A stretch of DNA of 64,000 nucleotides from an uncultured Eubacterium sp. (GCA_910584345.1 CAJTZX010000014.1:1-64000); one strand, 5' to 3'; shown: positions 52,737 to 63,610, numbered from the stretch's first letter. Program-made: numbers and translations. Notes: generated from the sequence alone by a model not told the origin.

Positions 52737-55112
52737 TCATTCACTGGTACGAATTTGCTCAATTACACTATTCTTATTGTAATATCGATTGGCCCACCAT
52801 GTAATTCCAACCTGCAAAATTATTGCTATCAGCAAATAAGCTAGAAGCGGCCAAATTGGAAATGTATACTGTACAAAATTAAATCCTGGAATTTTCTGGA
52901 CAAAAGAACAGATCATCCACCCCGCCATCACTCCCAATACTATAGAGAAAAAGAAACTTCCAAATGTATGGAACAAGTTTTCTGTGCTTAACATTTTAAA
53001 AAGCTGCTTATGATCTAACCCCACAGCTTGCAGCAGACCAACTTCTTTTTTTCGGGAAATAATATTTGTCATGCTCGTATTCACAAGATTGATAATGCTG
53101 AAAACTGCAACAAATCCCAGCAAAGAATATACAGCAACAGAAATTGTGCTAAACACACTCTTATATTGAGTAATCAAATCGTTCAATGTATTTAAGCGTA
53201 AAGTATCTTTTCCATCAATCATAGACTGAATAGCGCTTTCTATAACCGGAGAATATTCTTCTTCCGCACGCATCACATACACACTGTTTGTATTATACGG
53301 AACAAACTTCTCAATAGCGCTTTCCGGCAAAATGAAACTAGATGCATCATTTGGGTCTGAAATAACCGCAGCTACAACTAATGAGATTCTTCTCTGACCA
53401 TTAACGCCATTTAAAATAAATGTAACAATATTTCCTACTTCAAAACTTTTATTCAAGTAATTCAATTCTGGACTGTTGATATTAACAATCAAAGTATCAT
53501 TGCCTTGCTTATCTATATCAGGTAAAATCCCCGTCATAAGATAGTTGCTTAATTTCTCCCTATCATTTGCATTCATACCATATATTGTAGTTTCTGTACC
53601 ATCTATTATAACCCCCATTTCTTTCTTACTTATAATCTCACTGATTCCATCTATTTTTGAAAGACTTTGGTACAACTCGTCTGTAAGCGGGTTATTCTTC
53701 TGCAGATCTGTAAGAGAAACAGTTGGAGAAATAAGCGCTCGGTTTAATTCCACTTTGTAAGATGCTCCATAAGGAAAACTCTGCTTTGCTCGTTCTACTG
53801 GATCAAAAGATGTCAATAATGAGGACAAGCTAACCATTAACATTCCACTTAGCACGAGAGAAACAAATGTTATTATGCTTTTTTGCTTATTACGTGATAA
53901 ATTCATAAAAGCCAACGAATATGGTGTTAGCCTATGCTGTCTTTTACATTCTACTTTACCACCTGAATAAGCGCTATATTTAAATGCCTCTATTGGCGAA
54001 ATAGACATTGCTATCTTAGCTGGTTTTTTAACAGATAGTTTTACAACACCAAAACAAACAACTCCCGACAGCAGAACAAACAATAAATCTATAAACGGAT
54101 GAAATGCATGACGATCAGCTAAAAAGGTCAACGCATATCCCAACAGACACCCAAACGGTACAAAGTATAACGCTAATCTTCCTCCTTCAATAGACACAAT
54201 TTTTTTTACCTGTCGCTTTGTTGTGCCAATCGTTCTAAGCTGACCAAAAGCAGATATATTTCCCACAATAGAAATATAAAAAATATTGTAAATTACAAGT
54301 GCGCACGTTCCTAGCAAAACAGCTGCTACGGCCAAAACCATCATAATTGTTCCACCAGAAGCATTATTACTATCAATATATAGATTGTTCATTTGAATTT
54401 GATCTTCAGAAATCCCACAACCTGTTCCTATATCCTGTACCACTTCTTTTAACTCCTGGTTTCCATATTTTTCAACTTCTTTAACAGAAACCATGGCAGA
54501 TACAGGCTGCTTGGATAGAGCCGCATTTTCATGAATAAATTGATCAGAAACAACTGCATTATAAGCAATCCTATTTTTATCTGTTTCTGCTGTTGTAGAT
54601 ATAATACCTTTTATCACAAAAGAACATACTTCTAATTCTCGGCTTGCCTGATTGCGATAAGTAACCAAAAGAGTATCCCCTATGCACGCATCCAGATGCA
54701 ACGCATCCAAATAACCCTGTTCAACAAGAATCTCATTTGAACTTTTCGGCATAACACCATCTGATAATACAATATTGGAAAGCTGCATGGTGTTTTCGTC
54801 TGAGCAAACCAATCCCATCGTAATTCCATTTTCTTTTTCAGTCATGCCAGCCAATTGATATAATCCTACCGACATAATACGTGGATCCTTCTGCAAATTT
54901 AATATATTTTCTTTAGAAAGATTTATATAAATAGCCTGGTAAGCGGTTTGAGTTGCATATTCACAAGTAATATTATACGCATAAGCCAAAATAAATGATA
55001 AAATTGCTGCAGAAACCAAAATAATTATTCCCACGAAAAAATTTCGTATTTTGCTGCTTTTTATCCTACGTATTGCAATTTTATGAATCGCATAGTTAGT
55101 TGTTGAAATCAT
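52737..55112 (-). CDS. FtsX-like ABC permease (second BceB/MacB-type pair)
   Basis: 791 residues with two FtsX domains and about ten membrane segments; the N-terminal segment is followed by a long extracytoplasmic loop. It starts two bases after the ATPase stop. Divergent from the 862-residue permease at 39701 but same family. Sits downstream of the LytTR/GHKL pair and likely confers resistance to, or helps export, the island's peptides. Confidence 0.87.
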   Translation of the reverse strand: MISTTNYAIHKIAIRRIKSSKIRNFFVGIIILVSAAILSFILAYAYNITCEYATQTAYQAIYINLSKENILNLQKDPRIMSVGLYQLAGMTEKENGITMGLVCSDENTMQLSNIVLSDGVMPKSSNEILVEQGYLDALHLDACIGDTLLVTYRNQASRELEVCSFVIKGIISTTAETDKNRIAYNAVVSDQFIHENAALSKQPVSAMVSVKEVEKYGNQELKEVVQDIGTGCGISEDQIQMNNLYIDSNNASGGTIMMVLAVAAVLLGTCALVIYNIFYISIVGNISAFGQLRTIGTTKRQVKKIVSIEGGRLALYFVPFGCLLGYALTFLADRHAFHPFIDLLFVLLSGVVCFGVVKLSVKKPAKIAMSISPIEAFKYSAYSGGKVECKRQHRLTPYSLAFMNLSRNKQKSIITFVSLVLSGMLMVSLSSLLTSFDPVERAKQSFPYGASYKVELNRALISPTVSLTDLQKNNPLTDELYQSLSKIDGISEIISKKEMGVIIDGTETTIYGMNANDREKLSNYLMTGILPDIDKQGNDTLIVNINSPELNYLNKSFEVGNIVTFILNGVNGQRRISLVVAAVISDPNDASSFILPESAIEKFVPYNTNSVYVMRAEEEYSPVIESAIQSMIDGKDTLRLNTLNDLITQYKSVFSTISVAVYSLLGFVAVFSIINLVNTSMTNIISRKKEVGLLQAVGLDHKQLFKMLSTENLFHTFGSFFFSIVLGVMAGWMICSFVQKIPGFNFVQYTFPIWPLLAYLLIAIILQVGITWWANRYYNKNSVIEQIRTSE

Positions 55113-55114
55113 AA

Positions 55115-55786
55115 TTACACCTCCTCTACAATCTTACCATCTTCAATCCTGATAATACGTCCAGCCAATTTTGCAATATCAGCGTTATGTGTTATCATCA
55201 CAACTGTCTGCCCTAATTTTACACTCGTAAATTTTATTAATTTCAAGACATCCGCACTACTTTTACTGTCAAGATTTCCCGTTGGCTCGTCAGCCAGTAT
55301 AATAGCCGGTTTCGTAATTAAGGCACGAGCAATCGCTACACGCTGCTGCTGCCCACCTGAAAGCTGATTGGGCATTTTTCTTTCTAACTCTTTGATATTC
55401 AATATTTCGAAAATATTACGAAGAAATACTTGATCTACTTTATCGCCATTTAGATCAACAGGAAGTACAACATTTTCGTACACACTAAGATTCGGAATAA
55501 GATTATAATTTTGAAAGATAAAACCAATCCGCTTTCTGCGAAAAACAGTAAGCTGATCATCATCAAATTTTGACAAAATATCCCGACCAACAATAACACT
55601 GCCGGAAGTAGGTGTATCAAGACCACCTATCATATTAAGTAAAGTAGATTTTCCACTGCCAGAAGTACCAACTATAGCTACAAATTCCCCTTTTTCCACA
55701 CTGAAATTAACCCCATCAAGCGCACGTGTAATGTTGGGCTCAACACCATAATATTTCTTTAATCCATTTGTCTGTAAAATAATCAT
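55115..55786 (-). CDS. ABC transporter ATP-binding protein (BceA/LolD type), second pair
   Basis: 223 residues: Walker [10 protein letters not shown], signature LSGGQQQRV, Walker [13 protein letters not shown], switch ITHN. Partner of the FtsX permease immediately downstream. Probably expressed with the regulator pair at 55905-57475. Confidence 0.92.
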   Translation of the reverse strand: MIILQTNGLKKYYGVEPNITRALDGVNFSVEKGEFVAIVGTSGSGKSTLLNMIGGLDTPTSGSVIVGRDILSKFDDDQLTVFRRKRIGFIFQNYNLIPNLSVYENVVLPVDLNGDKVDQVFLRNIFEILNIKELERKMPNQLSGGQQQRVAIARALITKPAIILADEPTGNLDSKSSADVLKLIKFTSVKLGQTVVMITHNADIAKLAGRIIRIEDGKIVEEV

Positions 55787-55904
55787 TACTGTATAACCAC
55801 CTTTCTTTCTTATTTCATTTTAAAAATTAAATACACCTGCAATTTTTCTTTTCAAAGTGATTCGCTTTCTAATATCAATCGCATTCACAAATATCTCTAT
55901 TTTT

Positions 55905-56621
55905 TCAACTTTCTATTCTCATTTTAAAATACGACATCAACGCTTCTTTTACCTCATTCTTTCTATATTTACTTAATGGAACTATATTGCCAGGCTGCAA
56001 TTTAATACTGTCTTTTCTCATTTCAGTTACATACTCAAGATTTACGATTATGCCGGAATGACACCTTATAAACATTGTATTTAGTCTTAAAAGATGACTT
56101 TTCATTGTTTTATAACTTAAAATATCTTGATTTATTGTATGAATCATCGTATTTCTTTTAAGTGTTTCTATGTACACAATATCATCCATGAATATTTTAT
56201 ATATCCCATTATCATTTTTTTCAATTATATATTCATTATTACTCTGCTTGATTTCATCAATCATTTTAATAAGAACTTCCCTCAATTTTGAAAAAGAAAC
56301 CGGCTTCATTAAATACCGGCTCGCCCCTATCTCATATCCTTTAAATGCATATTTACTAACAGCCGTTAAAAATATAATCTTTATCTTTTCATTACTGGCA
56401 CGAATTTTAGAGGCAATCTGATATCCATTTTCAACTCCCAATATAATATCCATAAACACTATATCAACTTCTGGATTTTTAGTATAAGCTTCTAAAAAAT
56501 CTTTTCCTGTTTGATATAACTCCACGGTAAAACTGTCATCTAGTTCTACTAAAACCTTTCTGACATCCCGATATATCAGATCAAGGAATACTTTTTCATC
56601 ATCACAAATACAGATTTTCAC
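55905..56621 (-). CDS. LytTR-family response regulator (AgrA-like)
   Basis: About 238 residues from a GTG at 56621. Receiver domain: CICDDEK, phospho-acceptor Asp58 (IVFMDIILG), Lys in LMKPVSF. The LytTR DNA-binding domain follows (GIYKIFMDDIVYIETLKRN, and HLLRLNTMFIRCHSGIIVNL). LytTR regulators control bacteriocin operons in many Firmicutes and bind direct or inverted repeats upstream of targets. The start could be 12 bases earlier (GTG at 56633), but that overlaps the ribosome site. Confidence 0.9.
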   Translation of the reverse strand: MKICICDDEKVFLDLIYRDVRKVLVELDDSFTVELYQTGKDFLEAYTKNPEVDIVFMDIILGVENGYQIASKIRASNEKIKIIFLTAVSKYAFKGYEIGASRYLMKPVSFSKLREVLIKMIDEIKQSNNEYIIEKNDNGIYKIFMDDIVYIETLKRNTMIHTINQDILSYKTMKSHLLRLNTMFIRCHSGIIVNLEYVTEMRKDSIKLQPGNIVPLSKYRKNEVKEALMSYFKMRIES

Positions 56622-56692
56622 TAAAATTTTCACCTCCCATTCAGATTATGTATATAATATTTGTTGTTACATTTCAAGTATTTCAGATAACC

Positions 56693-56714
56693 GGTCATTT
56701 GAAATGCCTATTTG
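56693..56714. promoter_or_regulatory. Palindromic motif upstream of the LytTR regulator, copy 2
   Basis: GGTCATTTGAAATGCCTATTTG lies at the end of the kinase gene and upstream of the regulator. Its first 16 bases are an imperfect palindrome (GGTCATTT/AAATGCC). It matches the copy at 52629 in 18 of 22 positions. A perfect 8-base inverted repeat CATTTCAA/TTGAAATG also lies adjacent (56669-56705). Confidence 0.4.
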
Positions 56715-57475
56715 GCAGAATCATCCATTGGTATCATAATTTCCACTGTAAATACACTTTTTCCATGCTTTATCTTTAAGTAGCCTTCACACTTCTTCAA
56801 GGCTATTTTGACATTTTCTAATCCTATTCCGTGAATATCCCGATCTCGTTTCGAACTCTGAAATTTTCCGTCAACTTCATTCACATTTTTTAAATGAAAT
56901 GAATTACTGATAATCATGTAAAAAAAACAATTTATAATATCAACTTTAATATCTACATATCCATCAACAATTTCTGCTGCACTTTCGATCGCATTATCTA
57001 ATACATTTCCAAATATTGAACATAAATCACGTTCTTTCATATTGTTCAAACCTGAAATATCTTTAACGATCTGAACCCGAAATGAAATCCCATAATCTTC
57101 CGCAACCTTTTTTTTCTCATTTACTAAAATATCAAAAACTTTGCAGCCAGTTAAAACTAAAGGCTCCCTCTCAACAATTTCAAATAATTCTTCATAATAA
57201 TCTTTATTATTTATAACATTCTTATCTTTTATCAGTATTAAATGATTTTTTAAATCATGCCGAAGTCTTTTTAGTTCATCATCATTTTTATTTTTTTCAT
57301 GAAAGAAAATATATTGCATTTCGTTCATGTGTTCAAGCTCTGTAATTTGTCTTTCTTGCTCATGCGCTAAAATCTTCCATTTCAGAAATTTAATATACAA
57401 AATATTAAAAGCAACAATCCAAAAAACAAATATTAATAAAACAAAATATCTATTAACAATTGTAAATTCCGACAA
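56708..57475 (-). CDS. GHKL histidine kinase (AgrC-like)
   Basis: 255 residues from a TTG start with GGAGGTG upstream. One N-terminal membrane segment (about 10-30), a coiled-coil linker, the HPK10-type phospho-site His73 (LRHDLKNHL), and an ATP-binding domain (FGNVLDNAIESA; DRDIHGIGLENV). The single membrane segment instead of the six to seven of AgrC means it does not have the classical autoinducer receptor. It may sense a protein partner or the membrane. It forms a pair with the LytTR regulator. Confidence 0.88.
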   Translation of the reverse strand: MSEFTIVNRYFVLLIFVFWIVAFNILYIKFLKWKILAHEQERQITELEHMNEMQYIFFHEKNKNDDELKRLRHDLKNHLILIKDKNVINNKDYYEELFEIVEREPLVLTGCKVFDILVNEKKKVAEDYGISFRVQIVKDISGLNNMKERDLCSIFGNVLDNAIESAAEIVDGYVDIKVDIINCFFYMIISNSFHLKNVNEVDGKFQSSKRDRDIHGIGLENVKIALKKCEGYLKIKHGKSVFTVEIMIPMDDSAK

Positions 57476-57528
57476 TTTAACTCACCTCCGTTTCTATTTC
57501 CACAAATTTCCGAACACTCATTTTTATT

Positions 57529-58662
57529 CTATACAAAATTATAAAAAGATACAAAAACAAAAATAGCAAATGGCAAAATATATTTTCTTGGATTCTTCCA
57601 CAGCTCTTGTTTTGTCTGCCAGCCTTTCACTCTATAGGTTTTTTCCAGCATAATTGCCAAAACCGTTTCTAATATTACTAGCAACAGCGCTAATAAAATA
57701 TCTTTTATCAAAACTTCTTTTAAAATAATGTATTTTACTAGTACAATCATAAAATTCGTGAGCAAAAAATAACTCGCCAGAAACAATGAATATTGTTTAT
57801 ATATATTGTTTTGTCTGATTGGCAACATATCAATCTGACGCGCTATCCATAAATCTCCTGATATCATTGTCAAAAAAGGAGTATTTACTGATCCAATACA
57901 CCAAACCAGGCTCATCATAATGGGATTATTCTTACTCATTACGCATAAAACGACCAGAAACGCTACGATACAGACGGTATTGGTTATATATATTTTTTCT
58001 GCCATAGCCACTCTGAAAAAATAATTCACTATACCACGTCTTTGTGTTCTCATGCTCGGTTGATGTGTGATAACCAAATCTGTAATTTCTACTTTTTGAT
58101 ACGTACAAATAGCGCTTACACCGATACAAAAGGAAAGTAATAATTTATATCCAAATGCGATTTCAGAGTACCCAAGAAAAAATAATGCGCAAATTAAAAT
58201 GACATTCCATAGTATCATGCTTCTTTCTTTTGCATTTTTTCCTAATAAAATTCCAATGTTAATAAGTACAGCAGCTGCTGAACTCATTACGAGAAGTATA
58301 ATATTTTGCACTACATGAGTTCCAAAATCTGCTATTATAATGATAACAAAAGAGATTCTTTGAATGAGTGTACATATCCATAACGCTAGAAAATATGCTA
58401 GAAACATCTTCCATTTTTTTATTGGAAGCGTCAGATAAAATTTTATATTTTCCAAAGTCGAATACGTATAGATGATATATGCCGTAGATGTAAAAGCTAT
58501 CCCTAATCCAATCATACTACCTGCTATATCGCTTATATAAAATATTGTTTTATCCTGAAAAAAAAGTTTAATAAGAGCAGCAAATCCAAGCATATATAAA
58601 ATATATTTCTTTATCTTTGCCTGTGTCATAAAATCTCTTAAAAACATTTTATTTTCCGTCAT
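57529..58662 (-). CDS. albD: AlbD-like sactipeptide transporter membrane protein
   Basis: 377 residues with about ten membrane segments and no motif beyond hydrophobicity and a Lys/Arg-rich cytoplasmic loop near residue 200. It overlaps the AlbC-like ATPase by 14 bases. Size and position (after albB-albC) match AlbD of the subtilosin operon (about 436 residues), a permease for export or immunity. Assigned mainly by context. Confidence 0.7.
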   Translation of the reverse strand: MTENKMFLRDFMTQAKIKKYILYMLGFAALIKLFFQDKTIFYISDIAGSMIGLGIAFTSTAYIIYTYSTLENIKFYLTLPIKKWKMFLAYFLALWICTLIQRISFVIIIIADFGTHVVQNIILLVMSSAAAVLINIGILLGKNAKERSMILWNVILICALFFLGYSEIAFGYKLLLSFCIGVSAICTYQKVEITDLVITHQPSMRTQRRGIVNYFFRVAMAEKIYITNTVCIVAFLVVLCVMSKNNPIMMSLVWCIGSVNTPFLTMISGDLWIARQIDMLPIRQNNIYKQYSLFLASYFLLTNFMIVLVKYIILKEVLIKDILLALLLVILETVLAIMLEKTYRVKGWQTKQELWKNPRKYILPFAIFVFVSFYNFV

Positions 58663-59347
58663 CTAACCACCCCTTTAATTCCCTGCGAATATCCATATGA
58701 TCGGATACATATTTGGCGCTTATTTTTCCCTGTTTTAAAAGCAATACCTTATCACATGTTCTTTCAAAACTTTCTGCAATGTGTGAGCTCATCAAAACAC
58801 TTCCATACTTTTTGTGTTGTCTTAATACCTCGTATAAAAACTCTGAAGAGTTAAAATCCAGGCCATCTAATGGTTCATCTAAAATTAATAACGGTAATTG
58901 CATAGCAAATCCTGTAATCAGAAAAACTTTCTTTTTATTTCCGGTTGATAAATTTTTTATAAATTGTTTTTGATACTCTCCAAATTTAAATCCATCTAAA
59001 AGATAATTTAAGTATTCATTTTCTATTCTTTTTTTATATACTTTTTCTATATAACTCTTATATTCAGGAAATGTCCAATATTGAAATGCCTGCTCATCAG
59101 TAAATACTGTATACCTGCTCAGGCGAAAATTATGATCCATAAAATCACTTTCCTGTTGGTTCACTAAAATACTATCAGCTTCATATTTTGTATGTATTCC
59201 ACTGATTGTATTTATCAATGTTGTCTTTCCTGCTCCATTAATACCCAATAACCCAATTACACGATGATCGTCCACACTGAAATCAACATGATCCATTATT
59301 TTCTTCTCATTTGTATACCATATAGAAAGATTTTTGCACTCTAACAT
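58649..59347 (-). CDS. albC: AlbC-like ABC transporter ATPase
   Basis: 232 residues: Walker A GINGAGKTT, signature LSTGNKKKV (degenerate), Walker B LLILDEPLDGLD, switch SSHIAES. AGGAGG precedes the ATG, which overlaps the small upstream gene's stop by one base. Partner of AlbD-like permease for sactipeptide efflux and self-protection, by analogy with subtilosin AlbC. Confidence 0.85.
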   Translation of the reverse strand: MLECKNLSIWYTNEKKIMDHVDFSVDDHRVIGLLGINGAGKTTLINTISGIHTKYEADSILVNQQESDFMDHNFRLSRYTVFTDEQAFQYWTFPEYKSYIEKVYKKRIENEYLNYLLDGFKFGEYQKQFIKNLSTGNKKKVFLITGFAMQLPLLILDEPLDGLDFNSSEFLYEVLRQHKKYGSVLMSSHIAESFERTCDKVLLLKQGKISAKYVSDHMDIRRELKGWLDDGK

Positions 59348-59517
59348 TACGATTCCTCCTTGTTCCTTTCCTTAATCCCTTTCCATCCGAAAACTAAACC
59401 AGCTACCAAAAAAGCACCCGCAAAAACGAAATCACCTTTCATAAAATATACACATCCACCTAAAATAAATATTACTGATAAAATTAATCTAAAATAAAAT
59501 TTCTGTTTTTGATTCAT
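59347..59517 (-). CDS. albB: AlbB-like small membrane protein (56 residues)
   Basis: Short gene with two membrane segments (residues about 10-24 and 31-45) and charged ends (MNQKQK..., ...KERNKEES). AlbB of the subtilosin operon is about 53 residues and also precedes albC. It contributes to immunity together with AlbC and AlbD. The stop and the AlbC start share one base. Confidence 0.75.
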   Translation of the reverse strand: MNQKQKFYFRLILSVIFILGGCVYFMKGDFVFAGAFLVAGLVFGWKGIKERNKEES

Positions 59518-59564
59518 TATTCTGCTCTCCTTTCAATCTGCAAAAATCTTTCTATACAATACTT

Positions 59565-60299
59565 TCATATATTGAAATAAGCCTGCTGACTTTGGTATGC
59601 AATATATAATAATATTATCATTATAATCATTGATGTCATCAACCCATACACATCTCTACTGAACATGTTTAGGAAAACAAACAAAGCTCCTATCACTATT
59701 TTCTTAGTGTCTTCTCCATGTATTTTATAAGTATTAATCCATTTTGATACAAGACTCTTATTCTTCTCCAATATTAATAAAACAGTAAAATAACAACTAA
59801 AGAACAAAATTTCTATATAATTCAATTGAAGTGCCAACAAAGCGAAAACCACTATCACTTTTATTAATTGCCTCATGGTACAATCTTTGTTCTTTAATTT
59901 ATATACAATGAAAAAAATAATTAATATGCTGATGTTTACGAATTGATTATATTGAGTCACATGTAATGGCATTTTAATATATACATTATCAAAAAGTGTA
60001 TCCATAAAAAAATACATTAATGCAAACAATGCAACCTGATAGTTCAATATACGCAACAGGTTTTCAAGATTTCCTGGATTCTCAAAAATTTTATCCTTTA
60101 AGCAAACAAATATATAATTTATGAAAAGTGAAGCCAAAACAATACTTATAAATAACGCTAAGAAAACTTCAAAATTACCAGCTGCAATTTCATCAATTCG
60201 CTTATTTCCCCATAATACCTTAATATACACCAGCCCTGAAAAAAGAAATCCCAATACAACCTGCAAAATAAATTTATTTTTGATTGTCAATTTTCTCAC
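59565..60299 (-). CDS. albG: AlbG-like membrane protein
   Basis: About 244 residues from a GTG at 60299 with GGGAGGAG upstream; the longer frame begins at a TTG at 60341 without a ribosome site. About six membrane segments. AlbG of Bacillus subtilis is about 233 residues, so size and context fit. It overlaps the peptidase gene by 26 bases. Function in subtilosin production is not settled. Confidence 0.65.
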   Translation of the reverse strand: MRKLTIKNKFILQVVLGFLFSGLVYIKVLWGNKRIDEIAAGNFEVFLALFISIVLASLFINYIFVCLKDKIFENPGNLENLLRILNYQVALFALMYFFMDTLFDNVYIKMPLHVTQYNQFVNISILIIFFIVYKLKNKDCTMRQLIKVIVVFALLALQLNYIEILFFSCYFTVLLILEKNKSLVSKWINTYKIHGEDTKKIVIGALFVFLNMFSRDVYGLMTSMIIMIILLYIAYQSQQAYFNI

Positions 60300-61233
60300 A
60301 CAATTTCTCCTCCCAATTACCGGACATATAAACCTTTTCAATATCTATATTATTTACCAAATGCTGAGTTACATAGGTTACTTCATTACATAAATATTTA
60401 AACGATGTAAGCAACAAATAATAATGATGATAAGCATTGCTTTTATATTGAATAATACCTCTAATATTATTTACATCACCAAAAATTTTTACACTTATAT
60501 CCTCTTTGCATCTTTTAATCTTTATTCCGTAATCTTTCAGCATATCGCAAAATAATATTCTTAGACAATATGTTAAAATTTCTGAGTAAATATCCCTATT
60601 CATCTTAATTTCGACATAGTCAGAATCTTTTACAAACTTATAAAAAGTAATATCGTCAAACCAATGAAACTCATCTATATTCGCTTCATGTCTGTCATTT
60701 TTTATTTCTGGGATCCCAGAATTCGTAAAAACCATTGTATGATATTTAGAATAAATTCCTTTTTTTATTGTGTCTGCTCTCGCTAACTTAAAGTTTGCAA
60801 TTTCTTCTCGATTTCCAATCATCTCACTTACGTCTGCTTCATCCATTTGATTACTCAGTAATAAATGCTCTTGCGCAATCGTACCTCTTTCTATTGCGAG
60901 GGCTTCTTCCTTAAATCCTGTATCAAAAATTTTTTCCAGATTACCTTCTTTTAATTCATCTAACAGTAATTCACTCTGCAGATCAATAAAAATATACTCC
61001 GTCATACAATCTTTTGTCTCTGCATTAAACTGGATGCCTTGTTTTTCAAGATAAGTTAAATATTTTTTATTAGCTTGTATTATCATATGCTCTATCAAAT
61101 GTGCATAACCACTTTTTTGTATCAAATCTGCAAATCCAAGCGGTATTACAAATTTAACTACTGTTACATCTGAATTCATATCAAAATAAATAATATCACC
61201 CTGATAGCGGATATTATCCATCATATCCATCAT
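60274..61233 (-). CDS. albF: AlbF-like M16 zinc metallopeptidase
   Basis: 319 residues. The inverted zinc motif H45-LIE-H49 (HLIEHMIIQ) and the distal Glu region (LAIERGTIAQEHLL) are those of M16 (pitrilysin/processing peptidase) enzymes. AlbF in the subtilosin operon is an M16 peptidase thought to cut the leader. Here the leader is about 20 residues rather than eight, so its cleavage point is of interest. It overlaps the AlbE-like gene by four bases. Confidence 0.82.
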   Translation of the reverse strand: MMDMMDNIRYQGDIIYFDMNSDVTVVKFVIPLGFADLIQKSGYAHLIEHMIIQANKKYLTYLEKQGIQFNAETKDCMTEYIFIDLQSELLLDELKEGNLEKIFDTGFKEEALAIERGTIAQEHLLLSNQMDEADVSEMIGNREEIANFKLARADTIKKGIYSKYHTMVFTNSGIPEIKNDRHEANIDEFHWFDDITFYKFVKDSDYVEIKMNRDIYSEILTYCLRILFCDMLKDYGIKIKRCKEDISVKIFGDVNNIRGIIQYKSNAYHHYYLLLTSFKYLCNEVTYVTQHLVNNIDIEKVYMSGNWEEKLCEKIDNQK

Positions 61234-62243
61234 TGTCTCACCCCCATAGCAATCGCATTCATATCTTTTATTACCAGCTTCTCGATATCTTCAAGTATAA
61301 TATGATTGATTACATTCAGCACTTCCCGCATAGTAACCTCACGTTTAATAGCATATATATAAGGCAGCAGCGCAAACATATCTCCATACTGAAATGCCAC
61401 AAATTTAATATCATCTACTAATCGTCTTTTCGCAGCTAAAAATATTTCTTCTAATATTTTTGCGCCCTTTGTCAAATCCAAAGTTCTTTTTAATAGATCA
61501 TTATTATAGTTTGCCATTACACCCGTTATGAATAATCCTTTTTCCATTATAAAAGAACTAATAGCTGTATAAATTTTTCCTTCACATCTTAATGTAAAAT
61601 AAATACTGTCAGCTTCATTCGTTCCATATATTTTTTCTAAAATTTTATATCCTAATAACTTTTTCAATGATCCACCAATATCACAAAAACAATAACTCCC
61701 CATAAATGACAATTCTTGATCTTTTACATTCATATTCCGAATATCCCATTCATTTCTTATCAATAAAAAGTCACTACTACTATTAAAATGAATTCCTCGT
61801 TTAAATATCCGACTTGCTGCATCTAAAATTATTTTTGCTTGATCGTGATACTCTTCTTCAGTTAAAATTTTTTTTGGACTGCCTGCTAAATAGTCAATCA
61901 TATTTCTTATAATATCCCTGCTATTCATAAGTCGTTTCATATGCTGCTCATATTCATAATAATTCGGGATTTGAAAAAAACGTACACTCTCACTGAAAAT
62001 TGTATTAATGCCCTGTGCATCAATATTTTTTCCTTTTTCAGACAACACATAAAGTACTTCACTGCTAAAATTATCTGATTTCCCTTTGGTACTCCAGGAA
62101 CAAACCATATCATTCTTAAAAAAAGTAAACTCACTTTGATATTTATTTTTCTGGACAAACAGTTTTAGAACATTTTCATCAATAGTTTCGTTTACTTCTC
62201 TTGATAGTAATGTGCTGGTTGCTCTATCTGTCAGACTAAACAT
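61230..62243 (-). CDS. albE: AlbE-like inactive M16-family protein
   Basis: About 337 residues from ATG 62243 (GAGGG upstream). The fold pattern resembles M16 peptidases but no HxxEH motif is present. In M16 pairs the zinc-less subunit partners an active one, here AlbF. AlbE of Bacillus subtilis (about 386 residues) has the same role in subtilosin production. It overlaps albA by 13 bases. Confidence 0.72.
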   Translation of the reverse strand: MFSLTDRATSTLLSREVNETIDENVLKLFVQKNKYQSEFTFFKNDMVCSWSTKGKSDNFSSEVLYVLSEKGKNIDAQGINTIFSESVRFFQIPNYYEYEQHMKRLMNSRDIIRNMIDYLAGSPKKILTEEEYHDQAKIILDAASRIFKRGIHFNSSSDFLLIRNEWDIRNMNVKDQELSFMGSYCFCDIGGSLKKLLGYKILEKIYGTNEADSIYFTLRCEGKIYTAISSFIMEKGLFITGVMANYNNDLLKRTLDLTKGAKILEEIFLAAKRRLVDDIKFVAFQYGDMFALLPYIYAIKREVTMREVLNVINHIILEDIEKLVIKDMNAIAMGVRQ

Positions 62244-63610
62244 GAACAAAACCCTCTTTCATATACTTCTAGCATATCTTCAAGATTATTTTTCTTAATC
62301 CATTCACAAGGTTCCTCTACGTCTCTATTATGCTCTAATCCTTTAAGATAACATCCCCTACAGTTTGCATAATATTTACATTTTTTATCACAACCGTTAT
62401 CTTCTCCTGGTGGCAAAATCCGAGAAATTCTTCGATAAATATCCTTTTTGAATATTTGTTCAAAATTTTCTTTAAAAATATTTCCAAATATAGTCATCTT
62501 GGGAAACAAAGCGCATGGTCTAATATTTCCATCAGCCCCTATCATAATAGAATTAACAGCTGATCCACAATTCTGTGATCCCAAAATATGCTCCTCTCCC
62601 TTGACAATAGGGATAATATCTTTATATTTTTCTATAATTCCATTCACATATTGAATATAAGCTGCTGCATCAATACTCTCTTCAATTTTATCGCCCTTTT
62701 CCATTTGCGTTCCCCGTCCAAAATCCTCCACAAAATTGAATACAAACATCTTGGCTCCTAAAGAAACAGCCAAATCTGCTAATTTATCAATTTCCCTCAT
62801 ATTTTCGTTAAAAATACTCGATGCAACTCTAACTGTAATACCTTCTCCAGTCATACGTTTAATATTATAACAAGATTTTTCAAACGCCCCTTTCATACCA
62901 CGAAATTTGTCATGAACTTGTGGATTCGTACTATCTATGGAAACATTAATAATTATCTTGTCTTTATACTTTGCCAGCAACGCCAATACTTTGTCACTGA
63001 GTATGGTTCCATTTGTTAAAATTGCTACCATTGCAAATTGCTTCAGGGCTAACTCTAATATTTCATACGCCTGTGGATTGACAAAAATTTCTCCTCCTGT
63101 TAGTTCTAAATTCAGAACATGATTTTTTTTAAGTATTTTGACTAAATTCTCAAATTGATGATACGTCATCATATTTGCTTTCTCACATGATGCATCCAAA
63201 TAGCAATGTTTGCAACGCAAATTACACTTTTCAGTCACTTCAATCGTTGCCATCATTGGCGAAATCAATTTTCCATCTCCGGTTATTTTCAGTTTTTCCT
63301 GCTCGATAGGTTCATTACTCAAAATAATAGTTTCTTTTTTCATTAACATTAAAATAAACTCATCCAACCACTCTTCATTCTCACGTAATGATATCCCCAT
63401 TTTTTTGCAGAATTTACTTTCTAATTCATCAACCGTACTTCTACCATTTATAGCCATAACAATATCTTTTCCTGTTTTATTTATCGTAAAAAATCTATAA
63501 TAACGCGAATCTTCCTTTAAGACTTCTGACAAAAGATTATATTTTCCTTTTGTTAAATACATTAATACATTTTTAGAAATACCAACATACATCTGCTTAT
63601 TTAGCTGCAT
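62231..63610 (-). CDS. albA: AlbA-like radical SAM/SPASM sactipeptide maturase
   Basis: 459 residues, like AlbA (448). Residues about 1-100 form a PqqD-type recognition element. The radical-SAM motif is C129xxxC133xxC136 (TEKCNLRCKHC), with LTGGEIFVN. SPASM clusters: CGSAVNS, CALFPKM and CDKKCKYYANCRGC. AlbA forms three thioether bonds from Cys to alpha carbons of Phe and Thr in subtilosin A. Its substrate is the peptide at 63743-63910. GGGAGGG precedes the ATG. Confidence 0.93.
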   Translation of the reverse strand: MQLNKQMYVGISKNVLMYLTKGKYNLLSEVLKEDSRYYRFFTINKTGKDIVMAINGRSTVDELESKFCKKMGISLRENEEWLDEFILMLMKKETIILSNEPIEQEKLKITGDGKLISPMMATIEVTEKCNLRCKHCYLDASCEKANMMTYHQFENLVKILKKNHVLNLELTGGEIFVNPQAYEILELALKQFAMVAILTNGTILSDKVLALLAKYKDKIIINVSIDSTNPQVHDKFRGMKGAFEKSCYNIKRMTGEGITVRVASSIFNENMREIDKLADLAVSLGAKMFVFNFVEDFGRGTQMEKGDKIEESIDAAAYIQYVNGIIEKYKDIIPIVKGEEHILGSQNCGSAVNSIMIGADGNIRPCALFPKMTIFGNIFKENFEQIFKKDIYRRISRILPPGEDNGCDKKCKYYANCRGCYLKGLEHNRDVEEPCEWIKKNNLEDMLEVYERGFCSCLV

